64,000 nt of DNA from Mortierella alpina (GCA_029449245.1 JANATF010000001.1:2852001-2916000), one strand, 5' to 3'. Counted from the stretch's first letter, positions 12,601-24,153 are shown. Program-made: numbers and translations. The notes: a model not told the origin generated them from the letters alone.

Positions 12601-13357
12601 AGCTGTAACCTTGACCAGTTGACCGTCGCGGATGACATGGCACTCTGATGGGATCATGTCAAGGATCGAGGACATGACCCTGGCCGTGGAAAAGTCTTGA
12701 AAAGCAGAGAAGGCAGCTTGCAGGAGAATAACAAAGAGCTTTGAAAACAAGTCAAAAACATGATTAGAGTTTATGCTTGAGATCATCCTTTAGGGCGATC
12801 AGGCAGAGCCGAGAACATGAATGCTTGCTACTTACAACGAGGATGGCCAGAGCGAGGTTGGTAACATTTGGAGGGTTCGACAGCGGCGGTCTCCAGCAAA
12901 TAATGAAGGTGATCACACCAACCCAGAGGATAGAGCAGAAGCCGCCAAACAGGTAACCGAGGATCTTTTTGATATAGCTAGGTTTGCGCACCTCCAGCGT
13001 GTTGGGTCCATTGGTGTGGAGTCTACGCTCGGCTTCGGTTTGAGAAAGACCCAAGCTTTCGTGGGAGTTGAACCTGAGATTGACTTCTGACTCTGACAGT
13101 TTGTGAAAGTCAACTGCTGTGAAGAAGTCAGTCTCGGAAGCAAGGCCCTGTTCCTTCTTGGCCTTGCCCTTCCAGCCCCATCTGGATGTCGAGGATGCCG
13201 TTCGGGGTACATTGCCCAGTTTCCCGGAACGGTGGGTCTCGGTGACATGAATGGAGAGCGTGCGGTACTCGATAGGAACGGCGTTGCCCTGCGCGCGTTC
13301 CATGGTCCTGGTCCGGACAAGAGCCAAGGACTTTCTTGCCTCTTTATCGCGGGCCAT
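9629..13357 (-). CDS. P-type ATPase of the Na+/K+-ATPase alpha (IIC) family
   Basis: A P-type cation pump in at least four exons. The N-terminus is basic and followed by DFHKLSESEVNLRF and GLSQTEAERRL, the cation-ATPase N-terminal domain of Na+/K+-ATPase alpha type. The actuator motif TGES, the M4 motif IPEG-VPVC (joined across an intron), the phosphorylation site CSDKTGTLTENKM, the nucleotide-binding KGAPD and the hinge TGDGVNDAPALK are all present. M5-M6 reads LLPAGSWSEVWPVLI then IVCCFTDALPCTALVM, joined across an intron at about 10256-10363. The C-terminal exon (9629 to about 10255) supplies M7-M10. The complete catalytic set indicates an active plasma-membrane or endomembrane cation pump. 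The ion-binding positions differ from the animal pump (see findings), so transport of Na+ and K+ in the animal manner should not be assumed. No beta subunit gene is visible nearby. Confidence 0.9.
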
Positions 13358-16078
13358 GTTATGAGGAGTAGGGGAGGGGTGAGTTGAAAAAGGACGACCC
13401 CGAGAGGATCAACGGGGAGAAGAGACTGAGTGTTGGAGGGAGAGAAGGTGCTGAGGAGCCAAAAAGAAAGAGGCGCCAAAACGAAGAGAAACATTCGGTA
13501 TTTAAAGGCCATCACCCTCGTGTTTTTCTTCTTGCCATATCTTTGACCAAGGCAGGAAAAGCGCTCATTAGGGCGGAGCACCTGTTTCGTGGCAGTTACG
13601 CCTGCTAGCGCGACGGAGAATGGGGGATGGGCGGCAGAGGAGTGGAAAGGTGCGTCAAAAAGATTGAGATCAAAGCCCACCAGGAGAAATTGAGCGATTT
13701 TTGCGCGCGCCACATTGCCAACAGTGACCAAGCGCGCTATTTTATTTTTCATGCACTCCACAATCAAGGCGTGCTCTGTGCGACTGACATGCTACTTTCA
13801 TAGGCAGATCCTACAAGGTTTGATAAGGGAGGAGACATTTGCTAGGATGCCTGCGAGCTGTGTGTTTTGCGCCAATTTATTCCCTCACTTCGATCTGGAC
13901 ACAGCATTCATCTTGGTGCTTATTGCAGGAGGCCGTGTTCAGCCTTGTCTTCCAACAAAAGAACAGAACTCTTGCATATCGTCATGCCTTCCGACTACTC
14001 CATGTGCTCGCACTTCGCACCACCTACTCCAGGAGAATGGTCTGCTCAATAATGGGGATGGCTATTGTCAAAAGATGGCGGATAAGTGCGAGGAAATGGA
14101 GTCTACTGTGTCCGTGCCATCTGCATCCCGCAGGCGATCGATGAAAAAAAAGTATAAAAGCGGACATGGCTTGAGGGATATTTTTTTTTCGTTAAAAGTC
14201 CACTACATTGTTCACAAGATCTGCAGCAAACCGCCAGGCCACATCCATCCTTCTTACTGCCGTTCTCCGCTAAGGCGGTCGAGCTAGTCATCCATCTGGA
14301 GTCGATTCCATGCAGTGTTCATCGACTGTCGTTAGCTGCAGGATCCTTTGGTACAAAGGTGAGTGAGCAGTGGCTTCATCATTCATGCCCGAATATGCTG
14401 CACCTTATCGAAAAAAAAGTGACACACCGCTGTACTTCTGGGTCGTAGAAGTCGCGGGTCGGGATCCTTTCGGTTCATGTTTTTAGTGCTCCAAGGAGTG
14501 GTAGCCGTAGAACGCACAAGCAGTAGCGACACTGCTACACCCCTATTGTTAACCCCTATGCTTGCGATTGTCATCCCTTGCGAAGACGTCAAGAAGTTGG
14601 GCCCCTCTTCCCCCTTCGTTTGATGATCATAAGATGCCCCGCTTGTCTGAGATCCGTCCCTTTCTCAACACCACACAGCGCCCTGTAGCCTCAAACGGGC
14701 CTTAATAATGGGGCTTACATAGTCTGCCAACAAAGAAAAAACTCTTAGGTGACAAGTGCAAAAGACGAAGGGTAGCGTTTGCAGTCTTGCTCTAAAGGGC
14801 ACGTGCTTCTTCATGCAGTGCTGCGTCATTTTGCACTGGTATAATCCAGACCCTGAAAGCGTGTCTGTTCCATGGGTGGTTCTTATAGAGGACAGTCTGT
14901 ATTGCATCCGCTAATTGTCCTGCTCTGAAGTTGTGCATGCAGGAGCCAAAGAAGGCTAGGAAGCGCGCATACTTGGGGCGGTAGTCGAAACAAAGCTGTG
15001 TCATTTCCACATGCTACACCGCGCTGTGGGTCATGTAGCTCTGTAGCCGTCTATATAGCACTACTACTGCTGCCTGTCTGGCAAGAGCGAGAACGTCAGA
15101 AAGAAAAAGAGGGATGGATGCGCTTTGCCGTGTCCCTTTTTTTTTGGGCGGGCATTTTTGTACAGTAGACATTGAGTGAAGAGAGGAACGACAAGAGCGA
15201 AAGAGAGAGAGCGAGAGCGAGAGAGGGGTATGGTTTTGGGGGGAGAATGCAGCTGCCCAACAGAGTTTCCCTTGCGAATACACATCCAAGGGAGCTCTCG
15301 GCCCTCAGCCAGACATGATTTAAAATGAATGCTGCGTGTGTAGCGTCAAGCACGATCGCGTCATGGCCGGCTGTCTCCTTTCTTCGGCCTGTTGTGGGCC
15401 TCCCTCATAGCCCCCACAGACGACGGTGTATCTGTGCAGACATATCACAATCCCCGCTGCAGCGCATCGCATGGCATCGACTCTCTCTCTCTCTCCATAT
15501 CTTGCCATTGTTTTCAGCTCCCATCCGCACGCCTGCTCTCGTGCTGAGTTCGGTTCTATCTTTGAGTGTGCACACCACCCACACCGACACCCGCACACCC
15601 ACACCGCACACTGACACACACGGCCTCTCTCACACTTCCTCTTCGCCTGCCCCCCTTTTAGCCCTCGTCCTCATCCTTTTGTCCATCGCCTCATCACATC
15701 GTCCTTTGTTCCTCCTTCCTTCCCGCTCTGCTCTTTTGTTCCTCTGTTCACTCCCCGTCCTCCTGGCCCCCCGTCCTCTCCTCTCTCCAACCCCCATACC
15801 TCCAGCCCTTGCAACCCCATGTCACCCTTGTAGCCTTTGTAGCCCTTGTCACCCTTGTCACCCTATCCTTTTGTATCGTTTTTTTTTATTGTTTCTCTGC
15901 TTCGGTTACCTTGACTAGCACACACCCACTCACTCGCACACCCACTCTGTTCTCCACCAACCTTTTAACCCACTGGACTCTGCTCGGTCCCATTCTCTCG
16001 CCTCCTCCACAGCCCGCGCTCAGCCCATTTCGGCACCCCCTGGCCCCACTCCCCTGTCTGAAGGTGGGTGTTGCTGGA
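13358..16078. promoter_or_regulatory. 2.7-kb divergent intergenic region, pyrimidine-rich on the right
   Basis: This lies between the outward-facing ATPase and large F-box genes. A TATAAAAG element occurs at about 14153-14160. A TC-rich stretch from about 15480 to 16070 is probably the promoter and 5' leader of the F-box gene. It keeps the F-box frame open upstream to 15809, but the 90 extra residues are Thr/Leu/Pro-rich and resemble translated leader. Short frames at 13.7-15.0 kb show no recognisable protein, and I saw no tRNA. Confidence 0.35.
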
Positions 16079-19000
16079 ATGCATGCAGCTGTGGAATTCC
16101 CCAGTCTTGGCCTCATTCATTCTGCAGCCAATATGCTTGTCCAACAAAGAGACCCGTCCACTAATCTCCATCCGTCGAATTCTGATCACCATAGAAGCCG
16201 CAAGCCAGACATGGTGTTGGAGCAGTATTCCGACGTCAGGTGGTTCACACCTGCAAAGGCAAAGGCGCCCCAAGGCAGCTCCCATGCGCCAAGTCCCCGC
16301 CGGCCTCAGCGCTGGCGCCAGCAAGACCAGGCACAGATCCCAGTGGCCCTGACAGTCCCCTCGAAGCCAGTCACAAAAGACTTCCCCGCCTCTGTCTCGG
16401 CTCCAAACAGCACCGCGGCCGTGGATCCATGGTCCGTGTACGGACCCACCTTCGAGCGCATGGCTTGCAGAGGCGGAAGGAGTAGCAGTAGCAGTCACCT
16501 GGGAAAGGAGGTCCTCCGGAATGTGCTGCCCACCCACCACACGTTCCAAGATCCAGACTCCTCGTCCAACGGTCGCAGGCGAATCCATAGTCAGCAACGG
16601 CAACGCTTTGTCTGTCCCAGCGATTCTGCTCTATCCTCCTCAAGTGTGCAAAGGAATACTGCTGGTTTGTTGTTGGCAGGTCTTGATGCCACGAGTGACC
16701 CTGAGGAAGAGTCTGGCTCCGATCTCTCCTACGACGACGAACACCTGACACTCGAGGATGCCTCTACAATAACGAGTTTGCTTGCTCAGGACCAGGACAT
16801 CTACTTTGCAGACATGCCGCTGGAGCTTCTCAATCACATTTTCCTCGACTTTATGTGCATCTCCAACGACAGTCTGCACCGTCTGGCCCAGGAGAGAAGC
16901 GAGGCTAGAACTAAGGCGAGTCAGCAGGCGAGTTCCACAGCTGCGTTGGCAGAATCTTCGGACGCTCTCCCCAATGCTAGACGTGTCATCGAGCCTACTA
17001 GAGTGTCAAGTCGGCAGTTCACCAACTCCACACACAATTGCCGCCAACGTTTGAGAGATAATCATGTCGTACGATCGCATCATCAGCGCCTGGGCCACGT
17101 CCACCACCATCACCGCCATCGCCATCATCACCATGAGCACAGTTCAGAGCAGGGATTTTTCCAAGAGCTACACAGCGCCTCCCAGGCATCTTCATCAAGG
17201 TCGTCACCGTCGTCGTCATCATCGCTTTCGTCACACCTTGGCGCCAATTCACTGTTTTTAGAGACAGCCAGTAATTTATTCTTAGTAACAGAACAGGACC
17301 CCAGCTACGACGGAGAGGAAGAAGAGGAAGACAATGAAAACGATACTGAGAGTGACACGAGCGACACCAGGAGTCAGGACGAGTCAAACGCTGCAGCGTC
17401 AGATTCTGTAGGGACAATACCGGACTTTACTGAGGACGAGTCTGATTCCAATGAGGATACTAGCAGTGAGGACAGGGGCATGGACCCCTTGGAAGAGTCG
17501 GGCGATTCAGGAAGCCACGATATCGATTATGCATACCGACGCGACACCGCCACTCAGTCAGCAACATCCTCCTCTCACCTCACCTCCATAACATCATCCA
17601 GCTCCACGTCAGCGGACGATGAAAACGAAGCAGAGCATGTATACGAATTGAACCCTGACACCGACACCGAGAACTCTGCTTCAAGTAGATCGACTGTTGC
17701 GGCCGCGACCGCTGGCAGCAGCAGTGTCCACCACGGGAAACCAGGGAAAAGATACTACCATCACCGACGCGCTGGTGCTCGACAGTGCTGCTGTCAACGG
17801 GAGTCCACGGATACAGCGGGGTTTATTCCCAAGCCCAGGATAGGGATCAACCGTGTCGATAACGATCTGGAGGAGGACAAGATGCTGTATCAGCTCCATC
17901 GCGATCAATACTTCCATCCAACAACTCACACGTCTTTGCGATCCGAACTTTACACATGTTCGCTCGTCAATCGCCAGTGGCGGATCGCAGCCCTTCAGCT
18001 CCTCTGGCAAAGCGTTGTGCTTGACTCTGAAAGTTGCCGACCGGAGCCTTCTGACCCATGCGCATGTTGTAGCCGTCCCCGGTCCTCTCTAAAAGGACTG
18101 AGCAGCCACCAAGTGGACGCCGCAATGTCGCTCCCGAGTCCTCCTCTATCAGTATCTTCCTCGAGCTCATCCTCCTCAAGCTCGTCCTCGTCGTCAGTCT
18201 CCACGCGTATGGTTCGCACACGACTGGAAGCCATGCTAGACACTTATCAAGACTTGTACGACCTGGATCTCGCCAAATGCGTGCAGACTGTTGAACTTGA
18301 CCTCCGTCTCTTGGTCTGGTCTGCGGAAGGGGAGTCCGTCAAGCGAATTCTGAAGCGCCTTTCACCATTCACTCACTTGAGGTTGGTCTGGGCTGGGAAG
18401 GAGTCGCCAGAGGAGATGATGACAGGCTTCAAGGTGGCGATGGAATCGCTGCACTCGCAGATCCGTCACTTGCACTTTTTTTCTGGATTTGTCATCTCAC
18501 CCGCCTGGACTCGCGAGATGGCCAAGATGACAAGGCTGCATACTGTGACAATCGAAAGCCTAGGCAGTCTCGATGCCATCGAATATGACTGGACAAGGCT
18601 CAAGTGTCTCAAACTGCACTCAGTCATCCCTAGGAGCGTTTTTCGGTGGCCCTCGTCAGCCTTAACGGCGTCCCAGACACACCACACGCTCAGCGAAGGC
18701 AGTGTCAATGGAGGTCACCACCAACCCACGATGCTTCATCATGCTGGAGCTCTCTTGACTGCGGGAATGAACGCCCCTGCCGGCTTGGGAATGGTAACTG
18801 TGCCGCATGCAGGGGTCAACACCATGTACCAAGGCAATGGCAATGCATGGATATCCACGCAGAATACTGGGACGAATGGCTGGAGTGGATCGCAACAACA
18901 ATTGCTTCCGCCCTTGCTTCCAGGTAGCGATGCTACTGGGCTCCTCTCAAGCGCAATAGCAATCACCCCGCTGCACGGATCGGCTACTGCGATGCACCAC

Positions 19001-19810
19001 CCCTCCAACCACCCTGAGCGTCTGCGTGGTATCGGTTCTGGATGGTGGCAATGGACAGGTTTACGTAGGCTCGATCTCCAGCTCAAGAACACGGTTCTTC
19101 CCAAAGAGTGGCTTCAGGATCTGACTGCGGCAATAGCACAAAACTCGGCCATGCTTACAAAGCAGGAGCAATATATGCACCAGCAGCGACTCGTGACAGG
19201 GAAGCAAGCGCTTTTTCCCTCCAGTCATCAACCCTTTTCAGCTCTTGACTACGAGCAAGAGGGTATCTCATCCTACGGACCGCCATTGGAGATATTGAAT
19301 ATTGATTGCGAGGTGTCCCATCAGCACAAGGACATCTTTATGGACCTTGTGCGAGTATGGGGCCATCGTATGGAGGAGTTTCATTTTTCACACAGTGGGG
19401 AGTTGACGGATGAGTTCCTATCTCTATGTCTGGTTCGGATGACGAGACTGAAAAAGCTAAGCTTGCGGGACTCGAAGGGTATCACGGGCGAAGGAGTGAG
19501 TCGCAGGCAAAAGGTCGAAGCTCCAGAGAGTGTGAACTTGCTGAATGCATCGAGTGTCGTCATCGGTGCGCTGGCTATCCAAGGATCAACATCGTCGGGG
19601 CAAGCCGATAGCAACGGAGTACTGGATCCTGAGCAGAGCGAAAAGGCACCGTCGCGTAAGGCAGCCAAAGTGCCAATCAGATGGAGGCGCGATTTCAAAG
19701 AGCTGAACTTGGACCAGTCCCGCGTTCGATGCGAGTTTCTGCAGACCCTAAAGCAGCGATGTCCCGGGGTAGTGTACAAGGTGCGAGAGGTGAGGCGGAA
19801 GACATCGTAA
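16079..19810 (+). CDS. Large F-box protein with split F-box and low-complexity insertion
   Basis: Intronless gene of 1,243 residues if translation starts at 16079 (MHAAVEFPS). The first F-box helix is at about residues 240-262 (ADMPLELLNHIFLDF). The matching second half, YTCSLVNRQWRIAALQLLWQ, appears only at about residue 625. Between them are roughly 350 residues rich in Ser, His, Asp and Glu, including a run of His around 17100-17135 and an acidic block around 17310-17530. After the F-box come a poly-Ser run (about 18150-18200) and leucine-rich repeat-like segments (LTHLRLVW-type, LRRLDLQL, LKKLSLRDSKGI). It is probably an SCF substrate adaptor. The start is uncertain because the frame is open to 15809. 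Confidence 0.75.
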   Translation: MHAAVEFPSLGLIHSAANMLVQQRDPSTNLHPSNSDHHRSRKPDMVLEQYSDVRWFTPAKAKAPQGSSHAPSPRRPQRWRQQDQAQIPVALTVPSKPVTKDFPASVSAPNSTAAVDPWSVYGPTFERMACRGGRSSSSSHLGKEVLRNVLPTHHTFQDPDSSSNGRRRIHSQQRQRFVCPSDSALSSSSVQRNTAGLLLAGLDATSDPEEESGSDLSYDDEHLTLEDASTITSLLAQDQDIYFADMPLELLNHIFLDFMCISNDSLHRLAQERSEARTKASQQASSTAALAESSDALPNARRVIEPTRVSSRQFTNSTHNCRQRLRDNHVVRSHHQRLGHVHHHHRHRHHHHEHSSEQGFFQELHSASQASSSRSSPSSSSSLSSHLGANSLFLETASNLFLVTEQDPSYDGEEEEEDNENDTESDTSDTRSQDESNAAASDSVGTIPDFTEDESDSNEDTSSEDRGMDPLEESGDSGSHDIDYAYRRDTATQSATSSSHLTSITSSSSTSADDENEAEHVYELNPDTDTENSASSRSTVAAATAGSSSVHHGKPGKRYYHHRRAGARQCCCQRESTDTAGFIPKPRIGINRVDNDLEEDKMLYQLHRDQYFHPTTHTSLRSELYTCSLVNRQWRIAALQLLWQSVVLDSESCRPEPSDPCACCSRPRSSLKGLSSHQVDAAMSLPSPPLSVSSSSSSSSSSSSSSVSTRMVRTRLEAMLDTYQDLYDLDLAKCVQTVELDLRLLVWSAEGESVKRILKRLSPFTHLRLVWAGKESPEEMMTGFKVAMESLHSQIRHLHFFSGFVISPAWTREMAKMTRLHTVTIESLGSLDAIEYDWTRLKCLKLHSVIPRSVFRWPSSALTASQTHHTLSEGSVNGGHHQPTMLHHAGALLTAGMNAPAGLGMVTVPHAGVNTMYQGNGNAWISTQNTGTNGWSGSQQQLLPPLLPGSDATGLLSSAIAITPLHGSATAMHHPSNHPERLRGIGSGWWQWTGLRRLDLQLKNTVLPKEWLQDLTAAIAQNSAMLTKQEQYMHQQRLVTGKQALFPSSHQPFSALDYEQEGISSYGPPLEILNIDCEVSHQHKDIFMDLVRVWGHRMEEFHFSHSGELTDEFLSLCLVRMTRLKKLSLRDSKGITGEGVSRRQKVEAPESVNLLNASSVVIGALAIQGSTSSGQADSNGVLDPEQSEKAPSRKAAKVPIRWRRDFKELNLDQSRVRCEFLQTLKQRCPGVVYKVREVRRKTS

Positions 19811-20056
19811 TCGAATGCATCGAGTAAATAAAATTGATAATCTTCTCCTGGTCAGAATCCAAAGGAGCTGGGAGGCGAGACGAGAGAGAATAAAGTTCGG
19901 ACAAAATGGTTGGGAGGTGGATTTATTTCGTCATAGCTGTCGTGATGGAGGAAGGCTTTACGCGCAGAAGTAAGGTGTTTTCCCCACTGGACGAGTACAT
20001 CCATGGTTGCCTTCATTTTCCATACGATATTCCGCTGTTTCTTTGAACTTGCCAAT

Positions 20057-20654
20057 TCATAAGGTACAGTCATTCAAGTCAATATCGTCTAGATTCCCGG
20101 ACCCATGAAAGCACTCTAAGATGTCTACTTGGTCGCTGATCATATTCCGCTCTGTCTGTTTCCCAACCTCTGCCAGCTTGCACCACCTCGCCAAATCATC
20201 CGGATTGCGCTTGTCGCCGCGGGCAAGTTCTGGATGAGTTGCGTGGCCCTTACTGAGGCTAAGTAACCCTGTCAGTCGCTTGTTGGGAATGTCATAGACA
20301 ATGGAGAAGACCGAGCCCGTTTCTAACGAAACGTTCAAAGTGTTAGTCTCCGGCATATTGATATTTTTATTCTAAGATCAAAGGGTTATGGTTACCTTCT
20401 TGCCAGTTGCACTGCCAAAGCTCTCCCTCACGGATGCACTGGTAATCGGCTTTTTGAAAATTGAACCTGCCTGCTAGTGGGCCATCATGGATGGCGTAAA
20501 CGACTCTGTCTGCGGAGTGGAACCAAATCTCATAGCGCCATTTCTCTGGTTCTCCTGTCTCCATATGCAGCCCTTCATATTCGTATCGCACATGAACATT
20601 CCTCAAGTCCTTTTCGAAGGCAGCCAACACCACAGGGGAATCCGGAAGGATCAT
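20057..20654 (-). CDS. Phenolic acid decarboxylase
   Basis: Two exons (20396-20654 and 20057-20322) joined across a 73-nt intron give 174 residues, the usual size for this family. Phenolic acid decarboxylases are small cytosolic lipocalin-like barrels that remove CO2 without a cofactor from ferulic, p-coumaric or caffeic acid, giving vinyl phenols. The N-terminal strand motif VRYEYEG supplies two tyrosines. The central segments WRYEIWFHSADRVVYAIHDG and GPLAGRFNF match the family's VYEIYF / IHSGPMAGRW region with its arginine. NWQEETGSVFS, formed exactly at the splice, supplies the glutamate and ETG turn. The C-terminal LTGLLSLSKGHATHPE matches the bacterial MHGIIFFPKWVHEHPE region. It is convergent with the large F-box gene. 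Family assignment is from recognition of these motifs and not from a search. Confidence 0.85.
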
Positions 20655-21140
20655 AGTGCTTGTACTTTGAAAATGGCGAATATTCTGTGGTGGGAAAAGT
20701 GTAGAGGGGGGAGAACAGGAGCAGATTATGCCTCGTCTTTTTAAATCCATCTTTACCTTGAGCACAGACCGCAAGGATCTTTCGAGCAATACACAGATGT
20801 GCATGCGCACAAGAGTCGAATCACCTTGACACACCTGAAGGTATTCCTGATTTCAGTGAGATGTATGACCGTGGTGCAGCCAACATTCAGTCGTACTATG
20901 CGTTCAGGGAACGCGAACCCGGAACGCGATTGTGTACTCAATGGAGCGTGAGTTGTAAGATGTGATTGGCCAGGTCAAGGACGGGGCGTCATACCGCGCT
21001 GCGTCGTAACGTGCCATCTCGCACCACAAACTGTTTTCGCGCCTTCCTCGCACACATCCTTCGCCGAGCACTCCATCACACCAAGCTATAAGACAGTCAA
21101 TATCATAACACTCCCATGCTGTGCTGAACTTGAGATTGTG
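20655..21140. promoter_or_regulatory. Divergent intergenic region between decarboxylase and MATH-BTB genes
   Basis: This 486-bp interval should contain both promoters. A short inverted-repeat-like stretch occurs near 20903-20925 (cgttcagggaacgcgaaccc). The decarboxylase frame can be extended upstream to 20834, but the extra residues do not resemble the family. Confidence 0.3.
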
Positions 21141-23855
21141 ATGGCGGAACTCACGGCAAGTACCCACAGGGACTTTATTTTGTCTGAGAGCTCATTCTAT
21201 TGGAAGATTGAGGTCGAGCCCACTCAGTTCCCTAGTCCATTCTGCGAGTCAGTGACCCGATTCTTCGTGTCCGATCCGGAGCCATGCGGTCGGCAAGAGC
21301 ACCGTTGGAAGTGTTCTTTAACCGAGAACATGATCAACGGCAGAGCCACGATCGACATCGAGATCTGGAGGATCAAGGCACCTTCACCTCAAGTGCCTCA
21401 ACAACAGCAACCTCAACCGCCAGAATCTCAAGAGCGACTGGAAAGCCAGCCGTTACTGCTGCAACAACAGCAGGATATGGCAAGTCTTTTTTCTTCTTTT
21501 TCTTCTGCGAATGATGATCGCCGTGTGCCTCTCATAGCGGGCCATCAGCTACTAATCCTCGACATCACCCTCCATCATACAGCGACAGCCCAAAAACTCT
21601 ACTATTCGCTACAAAACGCTTGCCCTACACACACCTCGGATATTGTCCCCGGTCGCATCCACGTTCATCCATCACTCCATGTTTGATGACCAAACTGAAG
21701 TGCACCCAATTCGTGGTAAGTGGCAACCGTTACGCTGTGTAACTGCGTACCACTTTTTCCATCGTGTTGCCAGCTATGGCGTTCGTGGAGAGCGAATGCA
21801 TCGTGTCAGAAGATAGGCAAGAGGTGTACAGTGTAGGTGTGAATCGGGCAATGACCTTCCTCGTTACTAACGCTTGGGATACCCCTCTGATTCACGTACA
21901 CAGTCGAGCTCGATGCCTCTGTCGTCCTCCACCGCGGCACCTATCAGGTTGAATTTGCGCTTTCAGAAGAAAACACCTCGTATCAGACTCTAAGTCCCTC
22001 GGCCACACTCCACGTCTTTGATGCCCTTTTTCATAACGTCGTTGCCACATTCGTGCCCGAGCCTTCCACTGCCGATATTTGGTTCGAATTTCTTACACCA
22101 AACGACGATCAACAACCCATCGCGTTCGTGGGAGCGCACGAGCATGTCCTTTCCAAATATAAGGACTTATCGGAGTGGATAGAGCGAGAGAGACATGAGC
22201 GCGAGGAGCAGCGACGACAGCAGCTCGAGGAAGAGTGGAGGATTCATCAGCACCTGCAGTGGGGACAAGAGCAAGAGCGAACAGGTATGACGGTTCAGGG
22301 AATAGGTCAGACAGGTCCTCGTGGAGTGATTCCTATAGGACCTCGTGTTGGCCACCAGTTTGAGCGACACGCTGGCAATTCACACTTTCGATCCCAGCAG
22401 CGGGGTGCGTCTCTATTATCTACATCAGAGTCCGCCTCATCATCACTTCAGCCAGCCCGACTGTCGACACCGCTACAGCCGTTACAACCACCCAAACCCT
22501 CCACGCTGAGGCGTGGTCAGTTCCGTACAGCCGTACCGTCATCAAGAACACCTCCTCCTCTCTCTGCGTCATCTACTCCAGTTACTCCAATGCCTCAGGT
22601 TCATCTTCGCTATCAACCGCAGTCCCTCCCAGTGCTCAGAATTACCGTCAAGGACATTTCTCTCGAGGTGTTCCAGGTCCTGCTACAATACCTCTACACA
22701 GGTGGCATGACTCTGTCGGACACGCAAAAGGTAGAGGTTGAGGATTACTGGTCCATCAATCAAGAAACATACCACCACTATCCACAAGAGGGATCTCAAA
22801 CGTGTGCTCAGGATGGATCCGAGCGCCAAGCCGATGCACCAAAGGCGTGTACCTCTATCCTTCTCCCGTCCCTAGACTCTTCCGATCAAGGATTAGACGC
22901 GTCCTTCCCGCAGCAGCAGCAGCAGCAGGGTCTGCAGTCACATCAGGATCAACAACCGACATCTTTTACCGCTCCACTGGACTCATGGCCGGACCCGGAC
23001 CCTTACAGCCTCCCACGCCCAGGTCATCATTCAGTCTCTCCACAGGTATATCACCATCATCATGAAGGCCAGTCAAGCTGCTCGTGGGAGGATCTGCTAT
23101 TGGCCGCCAACAAGCTGCATCTCAAGCCACTACAGGGACTAGCCATGAGAGCGCTTCAGTACCGATGCCAAATGCTGGCTGTCCAGGCCTCAATGAACAA
23201 CAGCGTTATGGCGGAGGTGGCTCATAATGGCTTTGACGAGACCAGATTGGATGTGCAGCTGGCCCTCGGAGAAGAAATCCTACGATCATTGCTGAGTCTG
23301 TACAACAACCAATCGTCCAAGCAAGAGGATGAGGCCGAGGAGTGGGTGGGTGCCAGAGCTGCTGCAGGTGCTGGACACGAAGCCGCAAACGAAACGGAAG
23401 GAGACGATGAGACTGAGGACGAGGATATGATCGTCAAAAAGGTGCTCTCGCAGGTAGGTAGAATGGCAGAGGAGCCGGTCTCAACTCATCAAGCCGTCAG
23501 TGCCAACGTCCCGCCTCCTGCCCTTTTGCGAATAAGAGCACCTCAGACCCCAGTTCCACTTCCAATTGAAATCTCGACCCTCTCGTCACCACGAGGAATC
23601 ACTCGGGAGCATGTTCGTGTGATCCAGGAGCACATGGAGCGGTCCATCGAAGCTGCTTCTGCTACTAGTCCGAGCACCCTGCTCCCCAGTGGTCAAGACC
23701 ATGATGATGATGGGGCGAAGCAGATACACGAGGAAGACCTCCTTGACGATCTCGAGTGCGAGCACGCGATCTTGGACTTGTGCAAGGAGATCCGGTCGAG
23801 GTTTCTGAGGATGCGCGACATCATGGAGCCCTCTCGCCACTGGCCTACAGCCTAA
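21141..23855 (+). CDS. MATH-BTB domain protein
   Basis: The first exon (from ATG 21141) encodes FYWKIEVEP and later RWKCSLTENMINGRATIDIE, a pattern suggestive of a MATH/TRAF-like beta domain. Later exons encode RGTYQVEFALSEENTSYQTL and, from about 22053, an interrupted BTB/POZ domain: VKDISLEVFQVLLQYLYTGG, then a Gln-rich insertion, then SWEDLLLAANKLHLKPLQGL. The VLL-YLYTG and LL-AA-K signatures are the core of the BTB fold. MATH-BTB proteins serve as substrate adaptors for Cul3 ubiquitin ligases. Glutamine runs occur near 21400-21475 and 22910-22928. Introns lie at about 21480-21585 (possibly GC-AG), 21716-21775 and 21800-21905; exact splices are uncertain. The C-terminal third is acidic and has no recognised domain. 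Confidence 0.7.
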
Positions 23856-24153
23856 GATGGATGGTCTTTGACCTTATGTGTCTAGCATATATACAGCAAT
23901 ATACACGACCAAGCTTGTTGCTAATGCCCAAGGCTGAAGCGAAGTCCCATGAAGTCTACCAGTAGCACACTTCGTTTTTTGTTCATCTCTGCAATACACG
24001 CAATACACGCTGTATTTTCGCTAACTGCTAAAGATGAAAAAAAAAGAAAACCGCCGCCAAGCATACGAACTGGATCATCGAACCCGCAAAGACCAGCCTC
24101 GACTCTGTCCATGGACTTTGGAGTTGCCCCCCACCTTCCCTGGCCTTCATATA

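Noticed and set aside
13715-14287. 190-codon plus-strand frame between the ATPase and F-box genes
   Set aside because: No recognisable domain, Cys-rich irregular composition, and several overlapping frames of similar length. It may be chance.
15325-15918. 197-codon plus-strand frame with Leu/Ser/Pro bias
   Set aside because: It arises from the pyrimidine-rich leader of the large F-box gene.
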